The notes under the pieces: model-generated
The model's input: the letters and a program-made list of their open reading frames with translations, nothing else
What the model was told of the DNA's origin: nothing
The model's database searches: none
Shown here: one piece after another, positions 41,376-50,357 of the stretch
Numbering within the stretch: the first letter of the stretch is position 1
Layout: the number at the start of each line of letters is the position of its first letter
Translations under genes and position numbers: made by a program
Origin: JBDTSW01 sp039930945
GTDB lineage: Bacteria; Actinomycetota; Thermoleophilia; Solirubrobacterales; 70-9
Length of the DNA: 59,287 bases
Direction of reading: 5' to 3'
Assembly: GCA_039930945.1 (NCBI GenBank)
Contig: JBDTSW010000001.1
Span: 1-59,287, forward strand

Positions 41376-42452
41376 ATGGGCATCGCGATGCCAGTCGTCT
41401 GGACCGACCGCCACCGGCTGCACGAGCCGGGCGGCGAGATCTGGTTGGGCGTGCGCACCCCGGGCACCGAGCTGCCTGAGCGCGCCGAGCGCATCCGGGC
41501 GGCGCTGTCGGACGCGGGAGCCCGGATCGTCGACGCCCGGGAGCACCCCGACTCCGAGCTGCTGACGGTCCACGACGCGGCGCTCGTCGACTATCTGGCG
41601 AGCGCCCGGGCGGAGTGGGAGGCCGCGGGACTGACGAGCGACCCCGGCCAGGATCGGGTCGTCCCCTATCTTTTTCCCCACCCCGGTCTGCTCGGAGACC
41701 TCGTGCCGCCGATACCAGGGGCGGCGAGCGCCCGCGCCGGCTACTTCGCCTACGACACGATGACGCTGATCGGCCCCGGCACCTGGGAGGCTGCGCGCGC
41801 CGCCGTCGACGTCGCGCTGACCGCGGCCGACCTGGTTGCGGCCGGCGAGCCGGCGGCCTACGCCTGTTGTCGCCCTCCCGGCCACCACGCGACCCGCGGC
41901 GCCTTCGGTGGCTCCTGCTACCTGAACAACTCGGCCGCGGCCGCCGCCCGGCTTCGCGGCACCCTCGAGGCGCCGGTCGCCGTGATCGACGTCGACGCCC
42001 ACCACGCCAATGGCACCCAGGCGATCTTCTACGAGGACCCCGGCGTGCTCACCGGGTCGGTCCACGTCGACCCCGGGGCGGGCTGGTTTCCCCACTTCCT
42101 CGGCTTCGCCTCCGAGCGGGGCGCCGGCGAGGGCGACGGGGCCAACCTGAACCTGCCGCTCGCGCCCGGGTCGGGCGACGGGCCCTGGCTGGAGGCGGTT
42201 GGCTCGCTGGCGGCCTGGGCGGGTGAGCAGGGGGCCCGGGCGCTGGTGGTGGCCCTGGGAGTGGACGCCGCCGCCGGTGACCCGGAGAGCCCTCTGCAGG
42301 TCTCCGCCGACGGCTTCCGCGCCGCCGGGCGAACGCTGGGCGCCCTCGGGCTGCCGACGGTGGTCGTCCAGGAGGGCGGCTACGACCTGGAAGCGATCGG
42401 GGGGCTGGTCGCCGAGACGTTGGCCGGGATCGAAGAGGGGCTGGGGATCTGA
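41376..42452 (+). CDS. HDAC/acetylpolyamine amidohydrolase-like deacetylase
   Basis: 358 residues. Zinc deacetylase of the arginase/HDAC fold. Catalytic His pair in CRPPGHHATRG, zinc ligands in VIDVDAHHANGTQAIF (Asp, His) and the last Asp in ALGVDAAAGDPE. Members remove acetyl groups from acetylpolyamines, acetyl-lysine and similar amines. It diverges from kdd across 75 bp, so a diamino acid such as N-acetyl-beta-lysine or N-acetyl-lysine is a possible substrate (inference). Start could be ATG 41376 or 41388; AAGGCGAAGCGGAG precedes both. The 3' end overlaps the convergent methyltransferase by 73 bp. Confidence 0.88.
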   Translation: MGIAMPVVWTDRHRLHEPGGEIWLGVRTPGTELPERAERIRAALSDAGARIVDAREHPDSELLTVHDAALVDYLASARAEWEAAGLTSDPGQDRVVPYLFPHPGLLGDLVPPIPGAASARAGYFAYDTMTLIGPGTWEAARAAVDVALTAADLVAAGEPAAYACCRPPGHHATRGAFGGSCYLNNSAAAAARLRGTLEAPVAVIDVDAHHANGTQAIFYEDPGVLTGSVHVDPGAGWFPHFLGFASERGAGEGDGANLNLPLAPGSGDGPWLEAVGSLAAWAGEQGARALVVALGVDAAAGDPESPLQVSADGFRAAGRTLGALGLPTVVVQEGGYDLEAIGGLVAETLAGIEEGLGI

Positions 42453-43657
42453 GCGATCGTGCCTTGGCATAGGACCTGGTAGATCGAGGTGAAGCCGACC
42501 TCGAAGCCGCTGCGGGCCGCCCGCAGGTACAGGCGCCAGACGCGGACGCGCTCCTCGCCGGCGATACGGATCGCGTCGGCGACGTTCTCGTCCAGGCGCC
42601 GCGCCCAGTGACGCAGGGTTTCGGCATAGTCGGCGCCGAACTCCTCGACATGGCGGGCGGGCAACCCGGCCCGCTCGAACGCGAGCAGGGCGCGGGAGAG
42701 GTGGATGGGATCGGCGTCGGGGAAGACGTAGCGCTCGGAGAACGGACCGGCCTTGGGGTCCGTGTGCCGTAGGCGAGTGATGCCGTGGTTCAGCAGCCTT
42801 CCGCCGGGTCGAAGCAGACCCGCGACCTGCTCGGCGTAGAGATCGATGTTCTCGGCGCCGACGTGCTCGACCATGCCGATCGAGGCAATCGCGTCGTAGC
42901 TGCCGGCGAGGTCACGGTAGTCGGCGACCTCGATCCGCACCCGATCGGCGAACCCCGCGGCAAGGACCCGCTGGCGGGCCTCCCGCGCCTGCGCCTCCGA
43001 GAGCGTCACACCCACCACCATCTCCGCTCCGCGCTCGGCAGCCGCGATCACGAAGCTCCCCCAGCCGCAGCCGATGTCCAGCACCCGGTCGCCGCGGCCG
43101 ATGCCCAGCTTGTCGGCGGTCAGCTCGAGCTTCGCCCGCTGGGCGTCCGCGAGCGAGGTGTCGTCGCGGGAGAAGAAGGCGCAGCTATAGGTCATCGACT
43201 CGTCGAGGAAGAGCGCGAAGAACTCGTTCGAGACGTCGTAGTGGTGGCGCACCGCCCGCGCGTCGCGTTCCTTGCTGTGCCGGGAACCCTTCGGGACCAG
43301 CTCCGCCCGGGGCCGCGCCGGCGGCTTGGTCAGCCCCGCCGCCCTGGCGGCGGCCGCGATCAGCCGCAGGCGGGTGGCGGCGGCGAGTGGCGGTGGCTTC
43401 CAACGCTCGAGCAGTGTGATCACCGCGTCGATGTCGTCGACGCTCAGCTCGCCGGATACGTAGGCGCGCCCGAGGCCCAGCTGGCCCGGGGCGCGCAACG
43501 CCTGCGCCACTGCCCGCGGCGAGCGAACCGCGAACGTCGGCCCGCCGGGTTCGGTCGCCGACACCTCGCCGCCGTCCCAGAAGACAATCCTGAAAGGCCG
43601 TTCCGGGAACGTCTGCTCGATCGCGTCGCGAAGCGCTCCGGGGCGGGCGAGGGCCAT
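42380..43657 (-). CDS. Cyclopropane-fatty-acyl-phospholipid synthase-like methyltransferase (2)
   Basis: 425 residues. AVRHHYDVSNEFFALFLDES, MTYSCAFF, SAM motif LDIGCGWGSFVIAAA, ASIGMVEHVGAENI and HYWLRPGG-like LLRPGGRLLNHGITR identify the CFA synthase family; this one is closer to the YBL/UfaA-type subgroup by its HHYDVSN start. N-terminal lipid-binding domain present. The C-terminal 22 residues (ending SPPIASRS) have no family match and lie in the overlap with the deacetylase gene, suggesting loss of an earlier stop. ATG 43657 preferred over 43681. Confidence 0.9.
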   Translation of the reverse strand: MALARPGALRDAIEQTFPERPFRIVFWDGGEVSATEPGGPTFAVRSPRAVAQALRAPGQLGLGRAYVSGELSVDDIDAVITLLERWKPPPLAAATRLRLIAAAARAAGLTKPPARPRAELVPKGSRHSKERDARAVRHHYDVSNEFFALFLDESMTYSCAFFSRDDTSLADAQRAKLELTADKLGIGRGDRVLDIGCGWGSFVIAAAERGAEMVVGVTLSEAQAREARQRVLAAGFADRVRIEVADYRDLAGSYDAIASIGMVEHVGAENIDLYAEQVAGLLRPGGRLLNHGITRLRHTDPKAGPFSERYVFPDADPIHLSRALLAFERAGLPARHVEEFGADYAETLRHWARRLDENVADAIRIAGEERVRVWRLYLRAARSGFEVGFTSIYQVLCQGTIAQIPSPSSIPANVSATSPPIASRS

Positions 43658-43825
43658 CGGCCCGAGCTTACTCCTGGGCATGCCGCGACCACGATCAAGC
43701 TCTTGAGCGCTGGTGCTCGAGGTGCTGATCGGCGTCGAGGGTCAGCAGCCATGAGCCGCGCCAGCGACGTCCAGACGACCCCAGCAGCGCCGGGGCGGTC
43801 GGCACGCCTCACGCTTCGGCGCGGC

Positions 43826-45589
43826 TCACGCAAGCGCCCAGGTGGTCGCCGTGATCGCCGCGACCACCGCCAGGTTCAATGGGATTCCCGCGCGCAGGAA
43901 GTCACTGAACCGGTAGCCGCCGGGACCGTAGACCATCGTGTTCGTCTGATAGCCCAGCGGGGTCAGGAACGAAGAGGATGCGGTTACCGCGATCGCGATC
44001 GCGATCACGCGCGGGTCGAGGCTCGCAGCGACCGCGACCGATAGCGCGATCGGGAACAGCACCACCGCAGCGGCGTTGTTGGTGATCAACTCGGTCAGCA
44101 AGCTGGTCGCCAGGACAAGCCCGAGAATGATGCCGACCGCGCCCAGCGGCTCGAGAGTGTCGACGAGACCATCGGCGAGCGTCGAAGCGAGACCGGTCGT
44201 CGCTATCGCCGCCCCCACCCCAAACGCGGCGGCGATCAGGATGACCACATCGAGGTCGATCGAATCGCGAGCTTCGGCGAAGGTGAGCACGCGCGCCAGG
44301 ATCAGCGCCGCCGCCGCCAGCAGGGCGAGCCGGAGAATCGGCAGGACCTCGAAGGCCGCGAGCACGATCACCGCCAGAGCGATCGCACCGACGAGCGGCG
44401 CCTTGCGGCTCGCCGACGGCGGGGGCCCGCCGAGGCCCGCGACGAGCAGGAAGTCGTGGCTCGCACGCCAGCGCGTGCCAAAGTCGCCTGCTGCGAGGAT
44501 CAGCAGCGTGTCGCCTGCCTGCAGGGGGATCTGTCCCAGCTTCCCCTGGACGCGTTCGCCGGCACGGTGGATCGCAAGCACGGCGGCCTGGTACCGGCCG
44601 CGGAACCCGGACTCGTTCAAGGTGCGCCCAACCAGGGGCGAGCTGGCGCCGAGGACGGCTTCGAAGAAGGTGTGCTGGGCGCTGTCCACGGCAAGGAGGT
44701 GCTTGTCCTCGGCTGATCTCAGTCCTCGCATTCGGTGCAGATCGACCACCTGATCCACCTGGCCGAGGAAGGTCAGCCGATCGCCGCCCAACAGCTCGGT
44801 CGTCGGTGAGACCGGTGCGATCATCCGCCCGTCGCGCTCGATCTCGACCAGGTAAACGTGCTGGAGGTGCCTGAGCCCGGCGCCTTCGACGGTGACTCGA
44901 TCCACGGGCCCTCCTGGCTCGACCTCCATCTCGACCACGAACTCGCGCATCTCGGTCAGGACCTGCTCCGCGCCGCGGCGGTCCCGCAGCAGTGACGGCA
45001 CCAACCCGATCAGCAAGACCAACCCGACCACCACCGAGAGTCCGCTGATCGGGGCGAGCTCGAACAGGCCCAAGGGAGGCTGGCCTGCCTCCTCGAGCAG
45101 TCCCGAGACCACGAGGTTGGTCGAGGTGCCGATCACGGTGAGGGTGCCGCCGAGAATCGCGGCGTAGGAAATCGGCAGCAGGAAGCGCGATGGCGAGATG
45201 CTGTGCTTGGCGCACCACGCCGTCACCTCGGGGATCAGGATCGCGACCAAGGGGGTGTTGTTGATGAATGCCGAGGTGCCCGCTGTGGGCAGCAGCAGCC
45301 GCGCCAGGGCTATCCGGCCGGTACTGCCCCTGTTACCGAGCAGGCTGCCAATAAGGGGGCCGAGCAGCCCCGTCTTGTCGGCCGCTCGGGCGAGGACGTA
45401 CAGCGCCGCCACGGTGAGCGGCGCTGGGTTGCTGAAACCCGCAAACGCCTCGGCTTCATCGATCACCCCGGCGAGGAGCAAGGTCAGGGTGGCGGCGAGC
45501 ACGATCGCGGCCGGAGGCGCGACCTCGCGAGCCAAGCCGACCAGCATCACGACCACGATCGCCAGGGTCAACCAAGCGTCAAAGCTCAT
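43826..45589 (-). CDS. SLC13/DASS-type anion transporter with TrkA-C domains
   Basis: 587 residues from ATG 45589 (AGGTG ribosome site; GTG 45598 is the alternative). Two membrane halves, each with a transport signature: TSAFINNTPLVAILIP and LTELITNNAAAVVLFPIA, flank two cytosolic RCK_C-like domains (about 205-375; e.g. GAGLRHLQHVYLVEIERDGR). The layout is that of SAC1/CysZ-like sulfate or dicarboxylate/Na+ symporters. Closing GYQTNTMVYGPGGYRF is typical. Substrate probably sulfate or a divalent anion. Alone in its transcript. Confidence 0.88.
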   Translation of the reverse strand: MSFDAWLTLAIVVVMLVGLAREVAPPAAIVLAATLTLLLAGVIDEAEAFAGFSNPAPLTVAALYVLARAADKTGLLGPLIGSLLGNRGSTGRIALARLLLPTAGTSAFINNTPLVAILIPEVTAWCAKHSISPSRFLLPISYAAILGGTLTVIGTSTNLVVSGLLEEAGQPPLGLFELAPISGLSVVVGLVLLIGLVPSLLRDRRGAEQVLTEMREFVVEMEVEPGGPVDRVTVEGAGLRHLQHVYLVEIERDGRMIAPVSPTTELLGGDRLTFLGQVDQVVDLHRMRGLRSAEDKHLLAVDSAQHTFFEAVLGASSPLVGRTLNESGFRGRYQAAVLAIHRAGERVQGKLGQIPLQAGDTLLILAAGDFGTRWRASHDFLLVAGLGGPPPSASRKAPLVGAIALAVIVLAAFEVLPILRLALLAAAALILARVLTFAEARDSIDLDVVILIAAAFGVGAAIATTGLASTLADGLVDTLEPLGAVGIILGLVLATSLLTELITNNAAAVVLFPIALSVAVAASLDPRVIAIAIAVTASSSFLTPLGYQTNTMVYGPGGYRFSDFLRAGIPLNLAVVAAITATTWALA

Positions 45590-45703
45590 CGCCGGCACCT
45601 ATGTTGATAAGACCAGTCAAGTAAGGCCACGCGGAGTCTAACCGGGTGCGCAGCGATCCGGGCGACGCCGCAATTGGCGGGGCTCGAGGAAGGCCTGGGC
45701 CGC

Positions 45704-47017
45704 CTAGACGCCGGGCCGGGACAGTGCCCGGATCGCGTACAGGTTGAACTCGGTCATCTCGACCAGATCCGCGACCGCCAGGCATTCATCGGCGCTGTGC
45801 ATGCCGTCGCTGTAGACGATCGGGTCGGTCGCGAACACGGGCGCGAACCCGTAGGCGACGGTGCCGTGCGCATCGCGGATCCAGTGCGAGTCGGTGAACC
45901 CTGGCGAGACGAGCGGGAGCATCTGTGCCCCGGGCAGCCGCCCGGCGACGTACTCCTCGCAGAGGCGATACAGCGGGGTGTCGATCGGCGACTCGGTCCC
46001 CCCGGCCATCGGCTCGAGCAGCTCGATCTCGTAGCTGAGGCCATCGCCGAGCGCCCGGGCCACGTGGGCGCGGACATCGGCCTCGGTCTCGCCCGGCAGG
46101 GCCCGGCAGTCGCAGACGACGTCGGCGTACGGTGGGATCACGTTGCTGGGCTCGAAGGTCTGCAGCCCCGTCGGCGTCACCGTCATCCGGGTCATCGCCG
46201 GAATCAGACCGGAGAGGATCGGGTGCTGGCCGCACGCCCAGGCGACGACCTCGTCCTCGTTGCCCGACGGGGCGCCGAGGCCCTCCAGAGCGCGGGCGAT
46301 CGCCGGGATCAACCGGGTCGGGGCCTCGCACGCCTGCAGCCGGGTGACCGCGTTGGCGGCGTTCGCAACCGCGTTGTCGGCGCCCTCCGGGACCGAGGCG
46401 TGCCCGGCGCGGCCGTGGACCCGGATCCGCAGCGAGGTCACCTGCTTTTCGCCGATCGAGATGGTCACCACCCGGCGGCCGTCGGCGAGCTCGAGCAGCG
46501 ATCCACCACCCTCGTTGATCGCGAAGTCGCAGCGCAGGTCGGGCCGCTCGCGGGCCAGCCAGGACATGCCGACGTCGGCGGTGCAGCGCTCCTCGTCGGA
46601 CTCGGCGATCAGGACGACGTCGCCCGCCGGGCGCTCGCCGCTGCGCGCGCAGGCGGCCAGCGCCGCCGCCCGGGCCGCCAGCTCGCCCTTCATGTCGGCG
46701 GCCCCGCGGCCGACGACGTGCCCGTCGCGGAGGGCACCGTCAAACGGCCCCACCGACCAGCCCTCGGTGGGAGCCGGAACGACGTCGGTGTGGCCGAGCA
46801 ACAACAAGGATGGACCTTCACCGCCGGCCACGCGAGCGACAAGGTTGAGCCGCTCCGGATCGGGGCCGATCAGCTCGCACTCGGCGCCGGCGTCGCGCAG
46901 GTACGACGCCAGCAGCTCCGCCGCGGGCGTTTCATTACCCGGGGGGTTCGAGGTGTCGAGGCGGATCAGCTCCCGCGCCAGCGAGACGACCTCGTCCTGG
47001 AGTCCGTTCGCGGGCAT
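45704..47017 (-). CDS. M20-family metallopeptidase (ArgE/DapE/ACY1 type)
   Basis: 437 residues. Metal ligands are placed as in the family: LLLLGHTDVVPAPTEGW (His, Asp), GRGAADMKGELAA (bridging Asp), AESDEERCTADVG (catalytic and ligand Glu) and a His near the end (YSDGMHSADECLAV). A dimerisation lid domain fills the middle. It hydrolyses an amide or N-acyl amino acid or dipeptide; substrate unknown. Start ATG 47017 is chosen because upstream residues in frame lie within the GIY-YIG gene and do not match the family. Confidence 0.92.
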   Translation of the reverse strand: MPANGLQDEVVSLARELIRLDTSNPPGNETPAAELLASYLRDAGAECELIGPDPERLNLVARVAGGEGPSLLLLGHTDVVPAPTEGWSVGPFDGALRDGHVVGRGAADMKGELAARAAALAACARSGERPAGDVVLIAESDEERCTADVGMSWLARERPDLRCDFAINEGGGSLLELADGRRVVTISIGEKQVTSLRIRVHGRAGHASVPEGADNAVANAANAVTRLQACEAPTRLIPAIARALEGLGAPSGNEDEVVAWACGQHPILSGLIPAMTRMTVTPTGLQTFEPSNVIPPYADVVCDCRALPGETEADVRAHVARALGDGLSYEIELLEPMAGGTESPIDTPLYRLCEEYVAGRLPGAQMLPLVSPGFTDSHWIRDAHGTVAYGFAPVFATDPIVYSDGMHSADECLAVADLVEMTEFNLYAIRALSRPGV

Positions 47018-47030
47018 CCGGGCATTCTGC

Positions 47031-47600
47031 TCACCTCGGCGTGGCTGAGGCCTCCACCCTCCGCTCGAGGACGTCGAGGCGGACGTGGGCGAAGCGCCCA
47101 TAACCGGGCGGCGGATCCCCGGCATCGATGAACCGCTGAACCCAGAATCCGCGCTCGCCGTGCAGCAGCCGGGCGCAGCCGACGGCGTCGAGCGGCTCGA
47201 AGGCGGCGTCGATCAGCTCGGCCGCCGCCGCGTCGACGTGGCCGGCCACCGGGGCCAGCCGCTCGGTGTCCCACTCGGCCCAATCGCCCGACCCGTCGCC
47301 GTACGAAGTGCCGTCGCTATGGGCGACGAAGCCGCAGCCGGCGAGGTCGCGGGCGCGAGCCAGCTCGGCCTCCCGCGCCTGCTTCGAGCCGCGCAGCGAC
47401 CCGATGTCCTCGTAGAGGTCGGGGCGCAGGCGCAGGGCGAAGCGCTTGACCAGCCCCGATGACTTGTACCCCCGCCGGTGCTGGGCGAAGCGGATCCGCG
47501 GATCCCGCGCGCTCGAGCCCACGTACACCCAGGGGATCCTCGGATCCCGACGCCTCCCCGCCCTCCAGTCGAGCTCGATCACGTAGACGCCGTTTGCCAT
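47031..47600 (-). CDS. GIY-YIG-like nuclease-domain protein
   Basis: 189 residues. The N-terminal 60 residues show a GIY-YIG pattern: GVYVIELD (GIY), then WVYVGSSARDPRIRFAQHRR (YIG with the conserved Arg and His). The C-terminal part is unmatched; it carries a second conserved-looking block LHGERGFWVQRFIDAGDPPP. Small GIY-YIG proteins can be DNA-repair or homing-type nucleases, but no self-splicing element or repair gene is near. It lies 13 bp upstream of the M20 peptidase gene on the same strand. Confidence 0.7.
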   Translation of the reverse strand: MANGVYVIELDWRAGRRRDPRIPWVYVGSSARDPRIRFAQHRRGYKSSGLVKRFALRLRPDLYEDIGSLRGSKQAREAELARARDLAGCGFVAHSDGTSYGDGSGDWAEWDTERLAPVAGHVDAAAAELIDAAFEPLDAVGCARLLHGERGFWVQRFIDAGDPPPGYGRFAHVRLDVLERRVEASATPR

Positions 47601-47648
47601 CGATGACAGCTTCGACCCGTGACCATAAAAGCCCTCCGCCGCTGCCCC

Positions 47649-48377
47649 TCAGCCTGTCTTCCCAATCGTCTCGAGCGCCTGCCGTCGTGCTCGACAGAAC
47701 TCGAGCGCGGTCTGCAGCGGATCGGCAGCGCCCAGCAGGTCGGCGTAGCCGAGCTCGGCGCCGTTGAAGCCGGTCGCGTTCCAGAGCTCGCCCGCGAGGT
47801 CGTCACGCCACGGTCCGACGTAGACGTAGGGCTCGGGATGGTCCCCGTCGCCGGGCGAGAAGCCGTAGTTCGCGCGGCGCCCCGCGGACTCCGACCCGGA
47901 CTCGATCGCGATATCGAAGTGCTCGGGCCATAGCCGGGGAGCGGTGGCCGCGTGATCCGGGCCCGCCTCCGCGACGAGAAGCTCGAGCACCTCGCCGCCG
48001 AGCCCAAACCAGGCCGCCAGCACGGCCGCGGCCTCGGCGTCGATCTCCAGCGGTGCCGGGTCGAGCGCGGTGTCCGGCCCAAGCAGCTCGCCGACGAGGA
48101 TGCCCGCCTCGGCCAGCGATCCGATCGGTGCCCGGCTCTCGCTCTCGCCCTGCCCGTAGACCAACTCGACGCCCTCAACCCTCACCTGCCGGGTGAGGCC
48201 GCGGTGTTCGAACGTCGGGGTCCCGAATCCGCCGGGAGTGGCTCGTAGCGAGATCTCGTTGTCCGGCTTGCGCGCCGGCGCCACGATCTCCTCCGCAACT
48301 CGCTGTAGATCACGGCGGGTGCGTGCGAACGACTGTGGCAAAGGCGCCAGGCGCGGGCTTAAGGGCTGCGACGGCAC
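47649..48377 (-). CDS. Conserved hypothetical protein
   Basis: 242 residues, GTG start. No domain recognised. The N-terminus starts with a helix (RTRRDLQRVAEEIVAPAR), the middle carries ISLRATPGGFGTPTFEHRG, and the C-terminus LWPEHFDIAIESG ... YVYVGPWRDDLAGELWNATG looks well conserved and globular. No signal peptide or membrane segment. It stands between the GIY-YIG-like gene and the metal ATPase on the same strand, 36-48 bp from each, with no overlap. Confidence 0.7.
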   Translation of the reverse strand: MPSQPLSPRLAPLPQSFARTRRDLQRVAEEIVAPARKPDNEISLRATPGGFGTPTFEHRGLTRQVRVEGVELVYGQGESESRAPIGSLAEAGILVGELLGPDTALDPAPLEIDAEAAAVLAAWFGLGGEVLELLVAEAGPDHAATAPRLWPEHFDIAIESGSESAGRRANYGFSPGDGDHPEPYVYVGPWRDDLAGELWNATGFNGAELGYADLLGAADPLQTALEFCRARRQALETIGKTG

Positions 48378-48413
48378 GTTCTGTTGTCCCGCGGCTCGTC
48401 GGACCGTTACACC

Positions 48414-50300
48414 TCAGCCGCGCAGGGCGCGGAGCGCATTCAGGATCACCGCGACGTCGATGCCCTCCTGGAGCAGCGCTCCGGCGACGGGCGAGATATA
48501 GCCGAATGCGGCGAATCCCATCGCGACGAAGCTCAGCCCCAGGCCCGCGAGCACGCTTTGCCGGGCGATCCCCAGGGAACGGCGGCCGATGCGAATCGCG
48601 TCAACTACGCGGTCGACCCGATCGGCCGCGATCACGGCGTCTGCGGTCTCCGACGACACGGTCGCTCCGGCCCCTCCCATGGCGATGCCCACGTCGGCGA
48701 GCGCGAGCGCCGGCGCGTCGTTCACCCCGTCGCCGACCATGATCACCGACCGCAGCTCCGGGCGACTGCGAGCGCCGCGAACTACGTCGATCTTGTCCTC
48801 GGGCGAGCGCTCGGCGTATACGCGGTCGACCCCCACCCGCTCTCCGACGGCTTCGGCGACATCACGCCGGTCGCCGGTGACCAGCGCGATCCGCACGATG
48901 CCGATTTCGCGCAGTTCGCTGGTCAGCTCGGCGGCGTCCGCTCGCACCCGATCGGCCATCAGGATCGCTCCGGCAAGGGCGCCGTCGATGCCGACCAGCA
49001 CCCGGGCGAACCCGGGCTCCGAGTCGCCGTCGAGCAGCTGGGCGGCGCCGGCGACGCCCGAGTAGCCGAGGTGCTCGAGCCAGGCCGAGCTCCCGACCGC
49101 GACGCGGTGACCCTCGACACGCCCCTCGATCCCCTGGCCGGGGTCCTCGACCACGTCCTCCGGAAACGCAAGCTCGATGCCGCGGGCCTCGGCGCCGTGC
49201 ACGAGCGCCTCGCCCAGCACGTGGGCGGAGAGCTGGTCGACCGACGCGGCCAGCCTCACAAGCGCGTTTGGCTGCAGGCCGTCAAGGGCCTCCACGCGCT
49301 CGATCTCGGGTCGTCCGTGAGTCAGGGTTCCGGTCTTGTCGAAGAGCACCGTTTGCGCGCGCCCCAGCTTCTCGATCGTCCCCCCGCCCTTGACGATGAC
49401 GCCACGGCGGGCCGCACGCGAAACGCCGGAGATCAGCGCGATCGGCGCCGCAAGGATGAGCGGACACGGAGTGGCGACGACGAGCACGGCCAGGGCCCTG
49501 ACAGGAGAGCCGCTCAGTGCCCAGGCGCCTCCCGCGACGACCAGGGTGACGGGCAGCAGCAAGGCCGCGTAACGGTCCGCGAGCCGGACGAAGGGCGCCC
49601 GTTGGCGCTCAGCCTCGCGGACAAGCCGCACGATCCCGCTGTAGGCGCTGTCGGCGGCGGTCCGGATCGCCCGCAGGTCGAACGCCTCCCCGGTGTTGAT
49701 GGTTCCGCTCGCCACCGTGGTCCCCCGCTGATGCGAGACCGGCAGGGGCTCGCCGGTGAGCATCGATTCGTCGAGCATCGCGTGGTCGCTCTGGACGGCG
49801 CCGTCCACCGGCACGACCTCGCCGGCCCGGACCAGGACGCGGTCGCCGACCAAGAGCTCTTCGACCGGCACCTCCTCGAGCCTGTCCTCCAGGCGGCGAT
49901 GCGCGATTCTCGGCGCCCGCTCCAAGAGCGATGTCAGCTCACGCCGCGCCCGGCGCCCGGCGGCTGCTTCGAGCGCATTGCCTCCGCTGAGCATCAGCGC
50001 GATCACCACCCCGGCCAGATACTCGCCAAGAGCCAGCGCGCCGGCCATCGCCACCAGCGCGATCGCATCGACGCCGACGTCACCGCGGGCGAGGCTTCGT
50101 CCCACCGACCATGTCAGTGGAAGCAGGGTGACGGCGATCGCCATCGCCCAGACAACGTCTCCGGCATTGCCGTCGCCGAAGAGATGGAGTGCGCCCCCTG
50201 CCGCGAGCGCCAGCAAGATCAGGCCGACAAGCACTCGCGGGTCGGTGGCGCCGAGCGCAGTCGCGCGGTACTTCAGGGTGTCGAACCTGGCGCTGGACAC
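48414..50300 (-). CDS. Heavy-metal P1B-type ATPase without CPC or HP motifs
   Basis: 628 residues. Phosphorylation site DKTGTLTHG, TGEPLPVS actuator loop, GDGVNDAPAL hinge and six or more membrane helices are complete. The membrane metal site reads VVATPCPLILAAP, that is TPC rather than CPC or SPC, and the nucleotide-domain HP dipeptide is replaced (SAHVLGEAL). There is no N-terminal heavy-metal-binding domain. It is a metal exporter of uncertain selectivity (Cu, Zn, Co or Mn). No metal regulator is adjacent. Confidence 0.9.
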   Translation of the reverse strand: MSSARFDTLKYRATALGATDPRVLVGLILLALAAGGALHLFGDGNAGDVVWAMAIAVTLLPLTWSVGRSLARGDVGVDAIALVAMAGALALGEYLAGVVIALMLSGGNALEAAAGRRARRELTSLLERAPRIAHRRLEDRLEEVPVEELLVGDRVLVRAGEVVPVDGAVQSDHAMLDESMLTGEPLPVSHQRGTTVASGTINTGEAFDLRAIRTAADSAYSGIVRLVREAERQRAPFVRLADRYAALLLPVTLVVAGGAWALSGSPVRALAVLVVATPCPLILAAPIALISGVSRAARRGVIVKGGGTIEKLGRAQTVLFDKTGTLTHGRPEIERVEALDGLQPNALVRLAASVDQLSAHVLGEALVHGAEARGIELAFPEDVVEDPGQGIEGRVEGHRVAVGSSAWLEHLGYSGVAGAAQLLDGDSEPGFARVLVGIDGALAGAILMADRVRADAAELTSELREIGIVRIALVTGDRRDVAEAVGERVGVDRVYAERSPEDKIDVVRGARSRPELRSVIMVGDGVNDAPALALADVGIAMGGAGATVSSETADAVIAADRVDRVVDAIRIGRRSLGIARQSVLAGLGLSFVAMGFAAFGYISPVAGALLQEGIDVAVILNALRALRG

Positions 50301-50357
50301 GCGGCCAAGGATGACGCACCGCCCGGGCCAGCAGGCGGGGGCCGGTGGCGCGACCCC

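Noticed and set aside
43658..43825. Small gene between the second CFA synthase and the SLC13 gene
   Set aside because: 168 bases with no ribosome site, promoter box or clean third-position GC in any frame.
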